From NCBI GenBank assembly GCA_041662485.1, contig JBAZSJ010000003.1:1-64000 (forward strand): DNA of 64,000 nt, written 5' to 3'. The notes beneath the pieces are model-generated. The model had not been told where the DNA came from. It saw only the letters and a list, made by a program, of their open reading frames with translations, and searched no databases. Made by a program: the position numbers and the translations under genes. Shown here in pieces: positions 51,923-60,164 of this stretch. The first letter of the stretch is position 1, and the number at the start of each line of letters is the position of its first letter. Source of the stretch: Rariglobus sp041662485. Its GTDB lineage: Bacteria > Verrucomicrobiota > Verrucomicrobiia > Opitutales > Opitutaceae.

Positions 51923-52780
51923 TCATGGGATGCTATCGTTCAAGGGGTCTGCCGAGGCGCTGCCAGTGGGTTTTCCTGATCCCGTTTGGGCATTCTCACA
52001 TTGCCGCGGCTTCACGCGATCCAGCCAAGGTTTGAGCTGGGGTATACGGTCGCGCACGGAGCAGACCGCTTGCAGTCTCCAGAAATACCCGTCGGGCAAG
52101 CCAAAGTAGCGATCCAGTGCGAGCGAGAGATCCAAATTAACAAAAGCCTCCTCATCACCGATGGCGAAGGACTCGATTTCGGCAGCCCAGTTTCGCGCCG
52201 GGTGAGTTGCGTCGGGAGGGATGGCCTCCGCAATCTGCCTGGCCGAGAGCCCCAGTGGTGCCATGTAGTCTTCCCTCAATGTTTCGCCGGCGGAGCATTT
52301 GAGCGATTCGGTCTTTGCATTGAGGTCGGTGATTTCACCGCGGCTCACATTCGTCGCAACTTGGGTGGATTTTTTGACCAATACACCGCGCAGCCGATCA
52401 TCCGGACGTCGGATGAAAAATTCGGCCCAGTGGTCCGGCTCAAATCCCTTCTGGATCCAATGAATCCAGCACCCCAGTGCCTGTTGTTGGATGAAGTGCG
52501 GGTTCGTTGGCCGCGGAGTCGCGCCCGTCTTGCGGTCGCATTCAATCGTGCCCTGCCAGAGCACCGTTCCCGCCTTATCCAAAACGGTCAGGTCATCACC
52601 TTCTTCGATAACATGGAGGCTGTCGTATCCATTGTTAGCATCATCGATGAGGGCCCAAACGACGCCCTCCAGTCCCGTTTCAAACCAATCCTCCAACTCC
52701 CCCGTGATGGCAGGCGCAGGTTGCTTGCCGCTGATGGAATCTCTGTCCCTTTGATTTTTCATCGGTGAAATCCGCTTCAT
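51923..52780 (-). CDS. Unknown domain fused to HigA-type antitoxin domain
   Basis: 285 residues from the ATG that overlaps the phosphatase stop (ATGA). Residues ~20-135 are the same unrecognised domain as in the protein at 805-1215. From ~165 the protein continues with a HigA-like module: LREDYMAPLGLSARQIAEAI then FVNLDLSLALDRYFGLPDGY and FWRLQAVCSVR. HigA antitoxins bind DNA and a RelE-type HigB toxin; no higB is nearby. Spacing within the HTH (PPDATHPARNWAAEIESFAI) is longer than usual, so DNA binding may be altered. Translation is coupled to the phosphatase gene. Confidence 0.75.
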   Translation of the reverse strand: MKRISPMKNQRDRDSISGKQPAPAITGELEDWFETGLEGVVWALIDDANNGYDSLHVIEEGDDLTVLDKAGTVLWQGTIECDRKTGATPRPTNPHFIQQQALGCWIHWIQKGFEPDHWAEFFIRRPDDRLRGVLVKKSTQVATNVSRGEITDLNAKTESLKCSAGETLREDYMAPLGLSARQIAEAIPPDATHPARNWAAEIESFAIGDEEAFVNLDLSLALDRYFGLPDGYFWRLQAVCSVRDRIPQLKPWLDRVKPRQCENAQTGSGKPTGSASADPLNDSIP

Positions 52781-53319
52781 TGCCCCGGACGCCACGCCTC
52801 AATGAAGAGCCGCTGCTTGGCATTTTCCGGGGTGGGCCTGAAATCCTCGATCTTGTCGCCGATGAGCGCATGCATCTTGTCCACCGCCTGAGCCGGCGTG
52901 GCCAACCCATGGCGGATGAGCCAGCAGCACACGACGGTGCCGGTGCGACCACGGCCACCCCAGCAATGGACATAGACCACGCCGCCTCGTTGAAACGCGG
53001 CATCCATATCATCGAGGATCGCGCCCAGCGCCTCAACCGTGGTGATCGAACCATCCACGATTGGATGCCGACTCCAGCGCAACTCCCGACCGGCAGCAGC
53101 GGCGGCTTCCTTGGCTGGCGGCAGGTAATCATGGAAAGGCCGCCCATCATGGTTGGTTTCCGTGGGCTCCATGAGGCATACGATGTCGGTGACACCTGCC
53201 TTGATCAGGCCTTGGATTTTTTCGGCGGACGAAGCCGGCGTCTGGCCACTGGGATAACAGCCGGCGAGGAACTTTCCTGGGACGACCCAGTAGCTGCGTT
53301 TATAGGGAGCGGGATTCAT
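52777..53319 (-). CDS. Tyrosine/dual-specificity protein phosphatase, right copy
   Basis: 180 residues, about 93% identical to the left copy by direct comparison (13 differences). The signature HCWGGRGRTGTVV is unchanged (Cys119, Arg125). It starts 18 bases after the tniQ stop on the same strand, so it belongs to the transposition operon. The strong conservation of the active site in both copies implies the enzyme is used. The target is unknown; dephosphorylation of a transposition or antitoxin-like protein is one hypothesis. Confidence 0.88.
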   Translation of the reverse strand: MNPAPYKRSYWVVPGKFLAGCYPSGQTPASSAEKIQGLIKAGVTDIVCLMEPTETNHDGRPFHDYLPPAKEAAAAAGRELRWSRHPIVDGSITTVEALGAILDDMDAAFQRGGVVYVHCWGGRGRTGTVVCCWLIRHGLATPAQAVDKMHALIGDKIEDFRPTPENAKQRLFIEAWRPGQ

Positions 53320-53337
53320 AATTTTGATGTGTTTGGT

Positions 53338-54642
53338 TTATGTGAGTTGATGCAAACGATGGCTGTGGTGATTCTTTATTTTTTGTATTATATATCTGGC
53401 GTTATGGCGGCTGAAGAGGCCGGGCTTGTTTAGTAATGCTGCTATATTTGATTTCGTGATGATGGATTTTGTTTTGGAGAGTTTTGATATAGCTGCCCTA
53501 ATGTCTTTTTCTAATTTCTTATTACGTAGCCGGGCGGCAGTGCGCCGTCGGCGAGAGTTCCTTTTGGCGAGTTCATGGCACAATTTCGGGAAATGATTCC
53601 GGAGGGTCCTGACCGGTGCTTTTGCTTGCTTGGCGATTGATTCCAGCGGAATCGATTCATCAATCGGCTTTTGCAATTCCGAGTGAAGGAATGTCGCTAT
53701 ATGACGCCAATTGCGTTTACGTTTCACGCGTGCTGGCGGCAGATGAAACTCGATTTGGCCATCTGTAATTAGTTCAAGCTTATCGTTTACTTGTTGTTCC
53801 AATAAACCGGCCAGACTGACGCCAAATCGGTAACAGATATACAGTGTAAATGGCAGGGATGGGCGCGCCTTACCGTTCAGCCAATACCATGTCGTGACCT
53901 TGCTGGTGCCAATAAACCTCGCGAATTCAGCGGCATCGTTGAGGTTGGCTTTCTTGCAGAGTTGCTTCAGGGTGATGGCAGGCGTCCATTCCAGTGGCCG
54001 ATACCATTTTTTTGATGCGGTGATGATCTTTCCTATTTCATCAACGACCCACAAATCGTATTCACTGATTTCGGCAGGCGTTTGAGGTTTAACAAAACGT
54101 CGTAAATCTCCTGTGCATTTAGGGCACATTAGAACAGAGGATCGATTGTGTAGGACCGCTATGCTGTTGCCGCATGTCGGACACCTTTGATGAAGCGGGA
54201 TGCGATGAACTGGGCAAATTTTAGTGCATTGCAGCATCCACGACAGTCGATGATAAGGCTCAGGATCCTCAGCAAGGCATAGCGGGCACCAGGCGAGTCG
54301 GGTGCGCTGGAAGAATCGAGTAGGAAATAGTCTGTCCCATGCAATCGTGGTGGTAGGTTCTAAATCGGCTCTTCCTGTCAGTCTCTGGATGAGGGTTATC
54401 CAGACAACGGCCAGGGAAAAGCCGTTGATATTTTTTCCGATGCGCACACGTCCGGATCGCCTGGCCCAAGTTCCTATCATTTCGGGCTGTCCCCGATCCA
54501 TCCATGTCAGAACCCGAAATACAAGCTGACCTGGCAAGATGCATTGAGCTGCGGCTAAACGCTGAACATAGCTACTCAAGCTTTCGCATTTGGGCGTCCC
54601 TGAATTAATCGGGGCGAGGGGCGGTAATGGCGTGATATTCAT
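53338..54642 (-). CDS. tniQ: TniQ/TnsD-family target-selection protein
   Basis: 434 residues. TniQ features: ESLSSYVQRLAAAQCI near the start, then the zinc-finger block LAWCPLCLAEDPEPYHRLSW, QCTKICPVHRIPLHQRCPTC and MCPKCTGDLRRF. HTH-like segments follow (AAEFARFIGTSKVTTWYWLN; IAKQAKAPVRTLRNHFPKLC) and a very basic tail (KRNSRRRRTAARLRNKKLEK). Its length and extra HTH domains suggest TnsD-like recognition of a fixed DNA site rather than a short CRISPR-associated TniQ. It starts one base after the tnsC-like stop. Confidence 0.9.
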   Translation of the reverse strand: MNITPLPPLAPINSGTPKCESLSSYVQRLAAAQCILPGQLVFRVLTWMDRGQPEMIGTWARRSGRVRIGKNINGFSLAVVWITLIQRLTGRADLEPTTTIAWDRLFPTRFFQRTRLAWCPLCLAEDPEPYHRLSWMLQCTKICPVHRIPLHQRCPTCGNSIAVLHNRSSVLMCPKCTGDLRRFVKPQTPAEISEYDLWVVDEIGKIITASKKWYRPLEWTPAITLKQLCKKANLNDAAEFARFIGTSKVTTWYWLNGKARPSLPFTLYICYRFGVSLAGLLEQQVNDKLELITDGQIEFHLPPARVKRKRNWRHIATFLHSELQKPIDESIPLESIAKQAKAPVRTLRNHFPKLCHELAKRNSRRRRTAARLRNKKLEKDIRAAISKLSKTKSIITKSNIAALLNKPGLFSRHNARYIIQKIKNHHSHRLHQLT

Positions 54643-54643
54643 G

Positions 54644-55741
54644 TCACGCGGCGGATGCAGGGGGGTGGATGGCGTCCTGCCCTACCTCATCACGGCCTAG
54701 ATTTCTTTGGGGCCGTGTTTTTCGTTTCTTGGGTTTTACTTCGTCATTCTTTACCGTATCGATGCCAGGCGCTAAGAATGGTGTATTTGTGAGAATCTGT
54801 GAGGATTCACTTTTGGCATTTTTTTGCTCTGCCGGTGTTGGCTTTGATTGGTAGAGATACCTCCAGTCTAGATGTTGGGCTCCATTCGCATTAACCAAGG
54901 AGAGCGCTGATATTAACCACTTATTAAGTCGATACGGGCAACCTGCTACGATTTCAAAAATAGCATCTGCCTGATCGAGTAGTCTAAATTCTGCTTCACG
55001 TGGCAGTATAACATCAAAAGACTTAATCACCCCTTTAAATTCACGATAAGATTGTTGATCATTTTTGTTATAGGGTTTTATCCAGCATACAGGGAATTCG
55101 CCGGAGATCTCGCTGTTATTAAGCCATTCATTGATTTTAAAGCCATTCGCGAACAAGACATGAGTTTTGTTGGATTGCGCCGCAAGCTGGGCAAAATATC
55201 GGAGTTGATTTGTGCTTTCGCTTACGGATGACCCCGATGGACTAATGTAGTGTGCATTGCGAAGTAAGTAATGCGTGATGGGGCGATTTCGTATGGTGCA
55301 GCAAATCTGCTGCATGGGCGTTGCCTGGGCGTAGGCCATGGCAAAATCCAGTTCGAACTGAGGCTTGTGCGTATGATTTAGTTTGGATACCGGTAGTGAG
55401 GACGTATAGATATCGGCGAGTTGTTTGTGCTGTGCTTTGGTGTTTTGTGCATGCGGAATATCTAGAACCGCCAACTCGGCTTTTTCTGGCCGTTGATTGC
55501 GGCTATTGAATTCCTCTAAAAATATCTTTAGGGATTCACATGCGATTTTGGTTATATAGCTGTTGGGGGTTGCGGCCAGTATGATTGAGCCAGCCGGCTG
55601 TGTGGTCATCAGAGAACCTAGTTCGCGAATAAAATTGATATAACTAGGGCGTCCTTTGAAGGTTGACGTTGAAAGCGTTTCGATGGCTTTGGTAATGGCT
55701 TCGCTGGGCTCCTGAAACAGAGAGAGTTGTTCTGAGTTCAT
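54644..55741 (-). CDS. TnsC/TniB-like protein lacking a recognisable Walker A and B
   Basis: 365 residues, in the tnsC position between tnsAB and tniQ. The fold seems TnsC-like: N-terminal helix region, beta-strand GSIILAATP, ... THVLFANGFKI (sensor I-like), RLNKWLISALSLVN near the C-terminus. But where GxxGxGKT should be, residues 56-65 read AATPNSYITK, and the Walker B strand reads THYLLRNAHYIS (156-167) without the acidic pair. ATP binding is therefore doubtful. TnsC normally polymerises with ATP and carries the signal from TniQ to TnsB. The call rests on position and overall layout, because sequence similarity is weak. Confidence 0.6.
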   Translation of the reverse strand: MNSEQLSLFQEPSEAITKAIETLSTSTFKGRPSYINFIRELGSLMTTQPAGSIILAATPNSYITKIACESLKIFLEEFNSRNQRPEKAELAVLDIPHAQNTKAQHKQLADIYTSSLPVSKLNHTHKPQFELDFAMAYAQATPMQQICCTIRNRPITHYLLRNAHYISPSGSSVSESTNQLRYFAQLAAQSNKTHVLFANGFKINEWLNNSEISGEFPVCWIKPYNKNDQQSYREFKGVIKSFDVILPREAEFRLLDQADAIFEIVAGCPYRLNKWLISALSLVNANGAQHLDWRYLYQSKPTPAEQKNAKSESSQILTNTPFLAPGIDTVKNDEVKPKKRKTRPQRNLGRDEVGQDAIHPPASAA

Positions 55742-55749
55742 GGTAATGG

Positions 55750-58461
55750 TTAGCGAAGGTTAAAGGTCGGAATATCGTCATCCGATATTTCGTTCGGTTT
55801 CTCAAACGGAACGACTTTGGCCTTTTTTTTGAGTTCAGCCTCTTTTGCTACTGTCTTGGCCACAAACGCAGCTTTCCGTTCACGGGGTGATGGTAGGGCA
55901 ACTGGTGGTGGCGATGGCGGCAATGCGAGGAGTGCCGGATTATTTGCCGCTGCACAGATTTCCTGGGCTTTTTCTATAATATCTAATGCCGGGCCTTCGC
56001 ATTTCAGTTTCTGGCAGCAAATTGCCTGTCGAGGTGAGTTGGGGAAAACGTAGATTATATTTTCATTGTCAGGGAGCCAGCGGGCTGCGATTTTTTTGCC
56101 TGCATAGTGGCGTAGAATATTCTGTTCGCCCCTAATTCCGTAAACGTGATTATTGCATTTAACGGTTCCACGGTCACTGACAGTGCAATAAATACGGTCA
56201 ACAAATGGGAGTAAGATTGTCTTCAGTGAATCTACATCGGGCATGTGGCATGGCGGTGGGCCAAATTTTTGCTGACAGGCCGCAGCAATTGAATTCGGTG
56301 ATGGATAATCGTTCTTTGGCAGATCGTTTTTGAGGGTATAATATTCGGTAAGCAATTCCTTGAAGTCCTCGTAAGACCAAATGGCAAATTGGTTGGGGTT
56401 GACGGCTTTTGTGACTAGCCGGGCCTGCTTCATCAGTTTTGTATTTCCTGATAAGTTATGAATTAACTCTTTACATAATACCGAAAAGGAAGACTCAACG
56501 GGGCCACCTTTGCGTGGTTGGGATTTAGGCCTAAAATCTAGAATCACCCCGAGACTCATCATGGTCTTTTCAAGCCAGTTATTTTTATGTTCTGAGCCGA
56601 AGTCACAGGAAATTGTGGCCGGCAAAGCTCCATGACGTGCCACACAATCAAGAATCAAGGCGCGGATGGTCAGTTCGCTTGAATTTTCAGATGTTAGAAC
56701 CCAAGCGAGTGCACGTCCGTCGTAGGCATCTACCATTTTTGCCAGATGTGATCGCGGATCGTTTGGATGGCGTAGATCCGTAGGTGTAGAATCTATGTGG
56801 GCACGTTGCCACGATTTTTGTCCATGTGGAGATCCGTATATATCGGAGTCGCCATAAAACGGCTCAGTCTTGTTGGCGAATCGTTTCCCTCCTTGCCGCC
56901 AATTCTTGGTATGCGGATCGATTCTTTCAATAATTCTATAGATTGTCCTGCTCGACGGAAGGTTTGATTCACCAAATTTTGCAATCAATAGGTTCCACAC
57001 CCATTCTACAGATGTCTTTTTGGGATCTAGAATGTTATCCGATATGAGTTTGTCCAAATATTTTCTTATATTATTACTAATATTAAGGGGTTTCCTGCCG
57101 CATTTATAGAATTTGGGGAATTGGGCTTCTACAACTGGGATTTCGTTGGCTTTTGCTTGTTTATCATCCTTAAGCCAGCGGCGAATGGTTCGACTCTCCG
57201 GTGATTTTCTTTCGAGTGCACCACCTGGCTGATAAGGCGCTATTTTTTGCGACTTACAAAGCTGTGTTAGCTTTTGCTCTATCGTGGCGCTATTGTAGAT
57301 GTTTTCGAATGTTTTTTCGGCTTCATAAATACGACCAATTCTCGGTTTAAGATCAAGGAGCACCTGATGGGGGAAGTCTTTTTCAATTCCCGATTCTGAT
57401 CTCAGCCGCACAAGGGTTTGAGTTAAGCTTGTAACTTTATAATCTTCGCCATTGATTTCTATAAAGCTGCCGTGTCTGAGGCGGTATCCCAATTCCTCAA
57501 GATTGGCAGGTCTGGGCCGTGAAATATTTATATACTGATAAAATGCCTCTTCATCTTGTGCTGTCGCGTGGAGGCGCAGTAGTTCTGGTTTCTGAAAATC
57601 GGCTTCGCTGAATGATATGAAAATTTCAGCACGGGCAATCAGATACAGTGCCAATTCGGTTCGGCGAGTGGGATTCGATGTCGGTATATCAATGAGTTTC
57701 AAGCCGGAGTTTCCGCGCACATAAGCAAGAAATTCATTTTTCTCGTTTTCCGATATCGGGTTTTCTGGGTATCCTTGGATATATGGATGAATGAAATTTA
57801 CATTATTACAGTAGCGTGCATGGATATCGCGTTCGGTTGCTATCCGGTAAGTGAAGTTCCACTTTTTAAAATAATCCCTGACTGCGGGTGAATCATAGGT
57901 GCCAGTTTCCTCGTTGTATGTATATCGGTTGGATTTCGAGGCAAATTGAACGGAAAGCCTTGAACTGGGGCGAACTTCCCAGATTTCAATTCCATGGTGA
58001 GTAATAACAAGAAAATCGGGAGTATATTCTATAAAGATAGAAACGCCTTCCACGCGAAATTCGATTTTTGGCGCCTGCTCTAGCACGCATAGAACGTCAG
58101 GCCTGTAGATCTTTGTTAACCCAAATGCGTATTCATAGTCCCTGCTTTCGGATTTTAATGAGCGGCCCCATCTTACACAGGGGTAGTGTATCGTATGGGA
58201 GAGGTAACCAGATGGGTGTCTGGACGGCTTAAGAAACGCCTCCCGGAGATAATTTTCTGCGTCTGGGCAAAGGCGGGCGTCCAGAATATATTTTTCTAGA
58301 TCGAAGTCTCTAATAATGGCGAAGTCTATGGGGGTATAGTTTCGCCGAATTTTCGGGCTTTTGGGTGCCGTTGAGCCTGTTACGGCTGCGGGCATTATTT
58401 GCAAATGCGTTGCCTCGTGCGATGCTAATTGATGTTTCATCGTTGCAAGATGGCAGTTCAA
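55750..58461 (-). CDS. TnsA-TnsB fusion transposase
   Basis: 903 residues. N-terminal ~230 residues are TnsA-like: Glu in SRDYEYAFGL (~107), Asp in IEYTPDFLVITHHG (~146), then IEIWEVRPSS (~160), where the PD-(D/E)xK lysine is Arg. The rest is TnsB/rve-type: HTH region (IAPYQPGGALERKSPESRTI), catalytic Asp in AHIDSTPTDLRHP (~555), Asp in TISCDFGSEHKNN (~617), Glu in RKGGPVESSFSVL (~656), then a Mu-type C-terminal beta domain and a proline-rich, basic tail. TnsB cuts and joins 3' ends; TnsA cuts 5' ends. DDE residues are intact. Confidence 0.88.
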   Translation of the reverse strand: MNCHLATMKHQLASHEATHLQIMPAAVTGSTAPKSPKIRRNYTPIDFAIIRDFDLEKYILDARLCPDAENYLREAFLKPSRHPSGYLSHTIHYPCVRWGRSLKSESRDYEYAFGLTKIYRPDVLCVLEQAPKIEFRVEGVSIFIEYTPDFLVITHHGIEIWEVRPSSRLSVQFASKSNRYTYNEETGTYDSPAVRDYFKKWNFTYRIATERDIHARYCNNVNFIHPYIQGYPENPISENEKNEFLAYVRGNSGLKLIDIPTSNPTRRTELALYLIARAEIFISFSEADFQKPELLRLHATAQDEEAFYQYINISRPRPANLEELGYRLRHGSFIEINGEDYKVTSLTQTLVRLRSESGIEKDFPHQVLLDLKPRIGRIYEAEKTFENIYNSATIEQKLTQLCKSQKIAPYQPGGALERKSPESRTIRRWLKDDKQAKANEIPVVEAQFPKFYKCGRKPLNISNNIRKYLDKLISDNILDPKKTSVEWVWNLLIAKFGESNLPSSRTIYRIIERIDPHTKNWRQGGKRFANKTEPFYGDSDIYGSPHGQKSWQRAHIDSTPTDLRHPNDPRSHLAKMVDAYDGRALAWVLTSENSSELTIRALILDCVARHGALPATISCDFGSEHKNNWLEKTMMSLGVILDFRPKSQPRKGGPVESSFSVLCKELIHNLSGNTKLMKQARLVTKAVNPNQFAIWSYEDFKELLTEYYTLKNDLPKNDYPSPNSIAAACQQKFGPPPCHMPDVDSLKTILLPFVDRIYCTVSDRGTVKCNNHVYGIRGEQNILRHYAGKKIAARWLPDNENIIYVFPNSPRQAICCQKLKCEGPALDIIEKAQEICAAANNPALLALPPSPPPVALPSPRERKAAFVAKTVAKEAELKKKAKVVPFEKPNEISDDDIPTFNLR

Positions 58462-58518
58462 ACCACATTTGGTTGGAGGGGCCTGAGAGGGGTATTTCCT
58501 AAAAGCGCGCCCGCAATC

Positions 58519-58532
58519 TCTGAACGTTCAGA
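58519..58532. promoter_or_regulatory. 14-bp perfect palindrome upstream of tnsAB
   Basis: TCTGAACGTTCAGA lies 58 bases before the tnsAB start, in the gap between tnsAB and the divergent gene at 58602. It probably is an operator for the tns operon. The Xre proteins encoded at 59076 and 63046 are candidate ligands, but their own sites have different sequences. Confidence 0.55.
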
Positions 58533-58601
58533 AAGTTGAGTGAGTGGCGCGATATGAAGCTAGGTTTTTATTTAGATTAACTTATTGATAAATAATTAAT
58601 T

Positions 58602-58967
58602 ATGTCTGTCCTTGAAGTTGGAGATAGTGGAAAAGATCCTTATCAGTTGGCGCTTTGTAAGGTTGATGGTGCGCTGACGGGTATTTTGGAGATCACGAGG
58701 CTTCTAAACGACAATCCAGGCGTGGAGGATTTGGCTCATGTTGCTAAATATTTGCGAGAATTGGCTAAGCAGCTGAGGGCTGGTAATCGGGGGGCTGGTA
58801 TTCGAGTTGGGTTGGTTGATCGTAAGATTGCCGCAAAAATTATGGGGGGCAGTGTGAGTGCAAAAAAGTTGGAGCAGTTGGCCAAAGCAAGGGAGGTGCG
58901 AGCGCGTAAGCGACAGGAGGAGCGGGAGTATAAAATGATAAGGGGTAGGACGAGAAGGGCTGTCTAG
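58602..58967 (+). CDS. Hypothetical protein with basic C-terminal tail
   Basis: 121 residues, divergent from tnsAB. Helical (ALTGILEITRLLNDNPGVED, LAHVAKYLRELAKQLRAG), then a highly charged end (KLEQLAKAREVRARKRQEER ... RGRTRRAV) that could bind nucleic acid. No recognised domain. AT-rich promoter-like sequence (TTTAGATTAACTTATTGATA) precedes the ATG. It may be a transposon-associated regulator or cargo gene. Confidence 0.6.
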   Translation: MSVLEVGDSGKDPYQLALCKVDGALTGILEITRLLNDNPGVEDLAHVAKYLRELAKQLRAGNRGAGIRVGLVDRKIAAKIMGGSVSAKKLEQLAKAREVRARKRQEEREYKMIRGRTRRAV

Positions 58968-59012
58968 TTGTGATCTATATGTTTGAGGCGATGTGTTGGT
59001 GCAGGCTATAAA

Positions 59013-59077
59013 GTTTCCAATGTAGAAACATTTATGGGCGGGATTCTGATAGGGTCAAGTTTCGAATAAAGAAACTT
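59013..59077. promoter_or_regulatory. Two GTTTC-N7-GAAAC operators before the Xre gene
   Basis: GTTTC-N7-GAAAC at 59013-59029 and, with one more T-A pair each side, AAGTTTC-N7-GAAACTT at 59057-59077. The centres are 46 bp apart. They lie directly upstream of the Xre-family gene and look like autoregulatory sites. Confidence 0.7.
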
Positions 59078-59339
59078 GTTGGTCCCAATAAATAACTCAT
59101 TGAAGGGACGTAATTTAATTGGTCCCAACCTCCGGCGTATTAGGAGGGCGATTCGTCCAAAGGTTACTTTGGATGATCTTTCCGCGCGTCTTGCTTTGGG
59201 CGGCCTTCAGTTGAATAGGGCCACGTTGAGTAAAATTGAAAATCAACAAAGATCGGTTTTTGATTTTGAAATAGTAGCCTTGGCCGAAGCGCTGCGTGTG
59301 AGTCCGATGGAATTGTTGAAGCCTACAATGGTAGAGTAG
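59076..59339 (+). CDS. Xre-family HTH regulator (small)
   Basis: Up to 87 residues. HTH_3 fold: LRRIRRAIRPKVTLDDLSAR then LNRATLSKIENQQRSVFDFE and IVALAEALRVSPMELL. The TTG at 59076 lies inside the second operator, so the true start is more likely the TTG at 59100 or another nearby codon, with no clear ribosome binding site. A 10-bp direct repeat TTGGTCCCAA occurs at 59079 and 59119. It is near tnsAB, as is common for transposon regulators, and may control tns or the small genes around it. Confidence 0.75.
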   Translation: MLVPINNSLKGRNLIGPNLRRIRRAIRPKVTLDDLSARLALGGLQLNRATLSKIENQQRSVFDFEIVALAEALRVSPMELLKPTMVE

Positions 59340-59495
59340 GTCTAGAATTTGCAGGTCGTGCCTGACGGACTTTCCTGCGTCTTTGATAACAGTGATATTT
59401 TTGTGGTCGGCAGAATCGAGCGGTTCGCTCATTCAGTGATAGTTGATATACTGGAGTGATTCTCTGTATTGATTTGACGCGCGCCATCTTGGTTT

Positions 59496-59795
59496 ATGAA
59501 CCCAATACTCATAAACACTCAGATCCAGATGATGGCCGCGCAGGCTTCCTTACTTGGCAAAGCAACTAGTGAACACTGGGACACGTCGCTTTATTTTCAG
59601 GGTAAGGCGAAAGGTCTTAATGAAGGGATCAACGCAAGTGCTGCGGTTATGTATGCCGCAAGAAATAAAGCTCAGGATGAGGCGGCCCGCCTACGCGCCG
59701 AAGGGGGAGATTCTTTGGCATATCAATTTGTTGCGGGTGTGGCAGCTGGTGCCGTCGAAGCCTTGGCGCTATACGAGCTATCCGAGCAGGTGTAG
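59496..59795 (+). CDS. Hypothetical protein
   Basis: 99 residues, Ala-rich and helical (QIQMMAAQASLLGKA, GINASAAVMYAARNKAQDEA, FVAGVAAGAVEALALYELSE). No signal peptide and no recognised motif. It lies between the Xre regulator and another small gene in the same direction, 157 bases after the regulator. Confidence 0.5.
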   Translation: MNPILINTQIQMMAAQASLLGKATSEHWDTSLYFQGKAKGLNEGINASAAVMYAARNKAQDEAARLRAEGGDSLAYQFVAGVAAGAVEALALYELSEQV

Positions 59796-59881
59796 CCGTG
59801 GGCGGCGGTGATGATTGCGAAATCAACATCGTTTGCTTTTATCGATGACAGCAGGCTGTTTTTGGGTAAAAGTTTTGATCA

Positions 59882-60127
59882 ATGGAGAACAATGCCGAGT
59901 TAGATGCCCCGGTTCCAGTGCGCTGTCTGGTCATTTCTGATAAATTGCAGGCCGCCATTGAGGCAGAGAGTGCAGAAATCAAGGATCCAGACACGCTGAC
60001 CGCATGCGAGGGTGTCTACGCCAAGCAGGGGGAAGCACCCTTCGATCCGCTAAATTCTGCCGACATGCTAATACGCGCATTTGTCTTGGCGGAGGCGCAT
60101 GATTCCGCGAAGCATCGGAAGTCCTGA
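59882..60127 (+). CDS. Hypothetical small acidic protein
   Basis: 81 residues, acidic (KLQAAIEAESAEIKDPDTLT, FDPLNSADMLIRAFVLAEAH). No recognised domain. It converges on the E1-like gene with a 37-base gap. Codon use is mixed and coding status is likely but not certain. Confidence 0.5.
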   Translation: MENNAELDAPVPVRCLVISDKLQAAIEAESAEIKDPDTLTACEGVYAKQGEAPFDPLNSADMLIRAFVLAEAHDSAKHRKS

Positions 60128-60164
60128 CTTGTCTCAACGGGTAAGGGTCTGCGGTCTCTGGCCG

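Larger units (their letters stand above)
53338..58461 (-). mobile_element. Tn7-like transposition module (tnsAB-tnsC-tniQ)
   Basis: Three minus-strand genes spaced by 8 and 1 bases encode a TnsA-TnsB fusion, a TnsC-like protein and a TniQ/TnsD protein, in the standard Tn7-family order. G+C is visibly lower than in the metal island. In this family the element end normally lies just upstream of tnsA, here 58470-58600, but I could not recognise repeated TnsB sites there or a matching set at the left. No Cas genes or CRISPR array are present. Confidence 0.8.

Noticed and set aside
58462..58601. Possible right end of the Tn7-like element
   Set aside because: The position is right by analogy, but I could find no repeated ~20-bp sites nor a match to the left flank, so I do not call an end.
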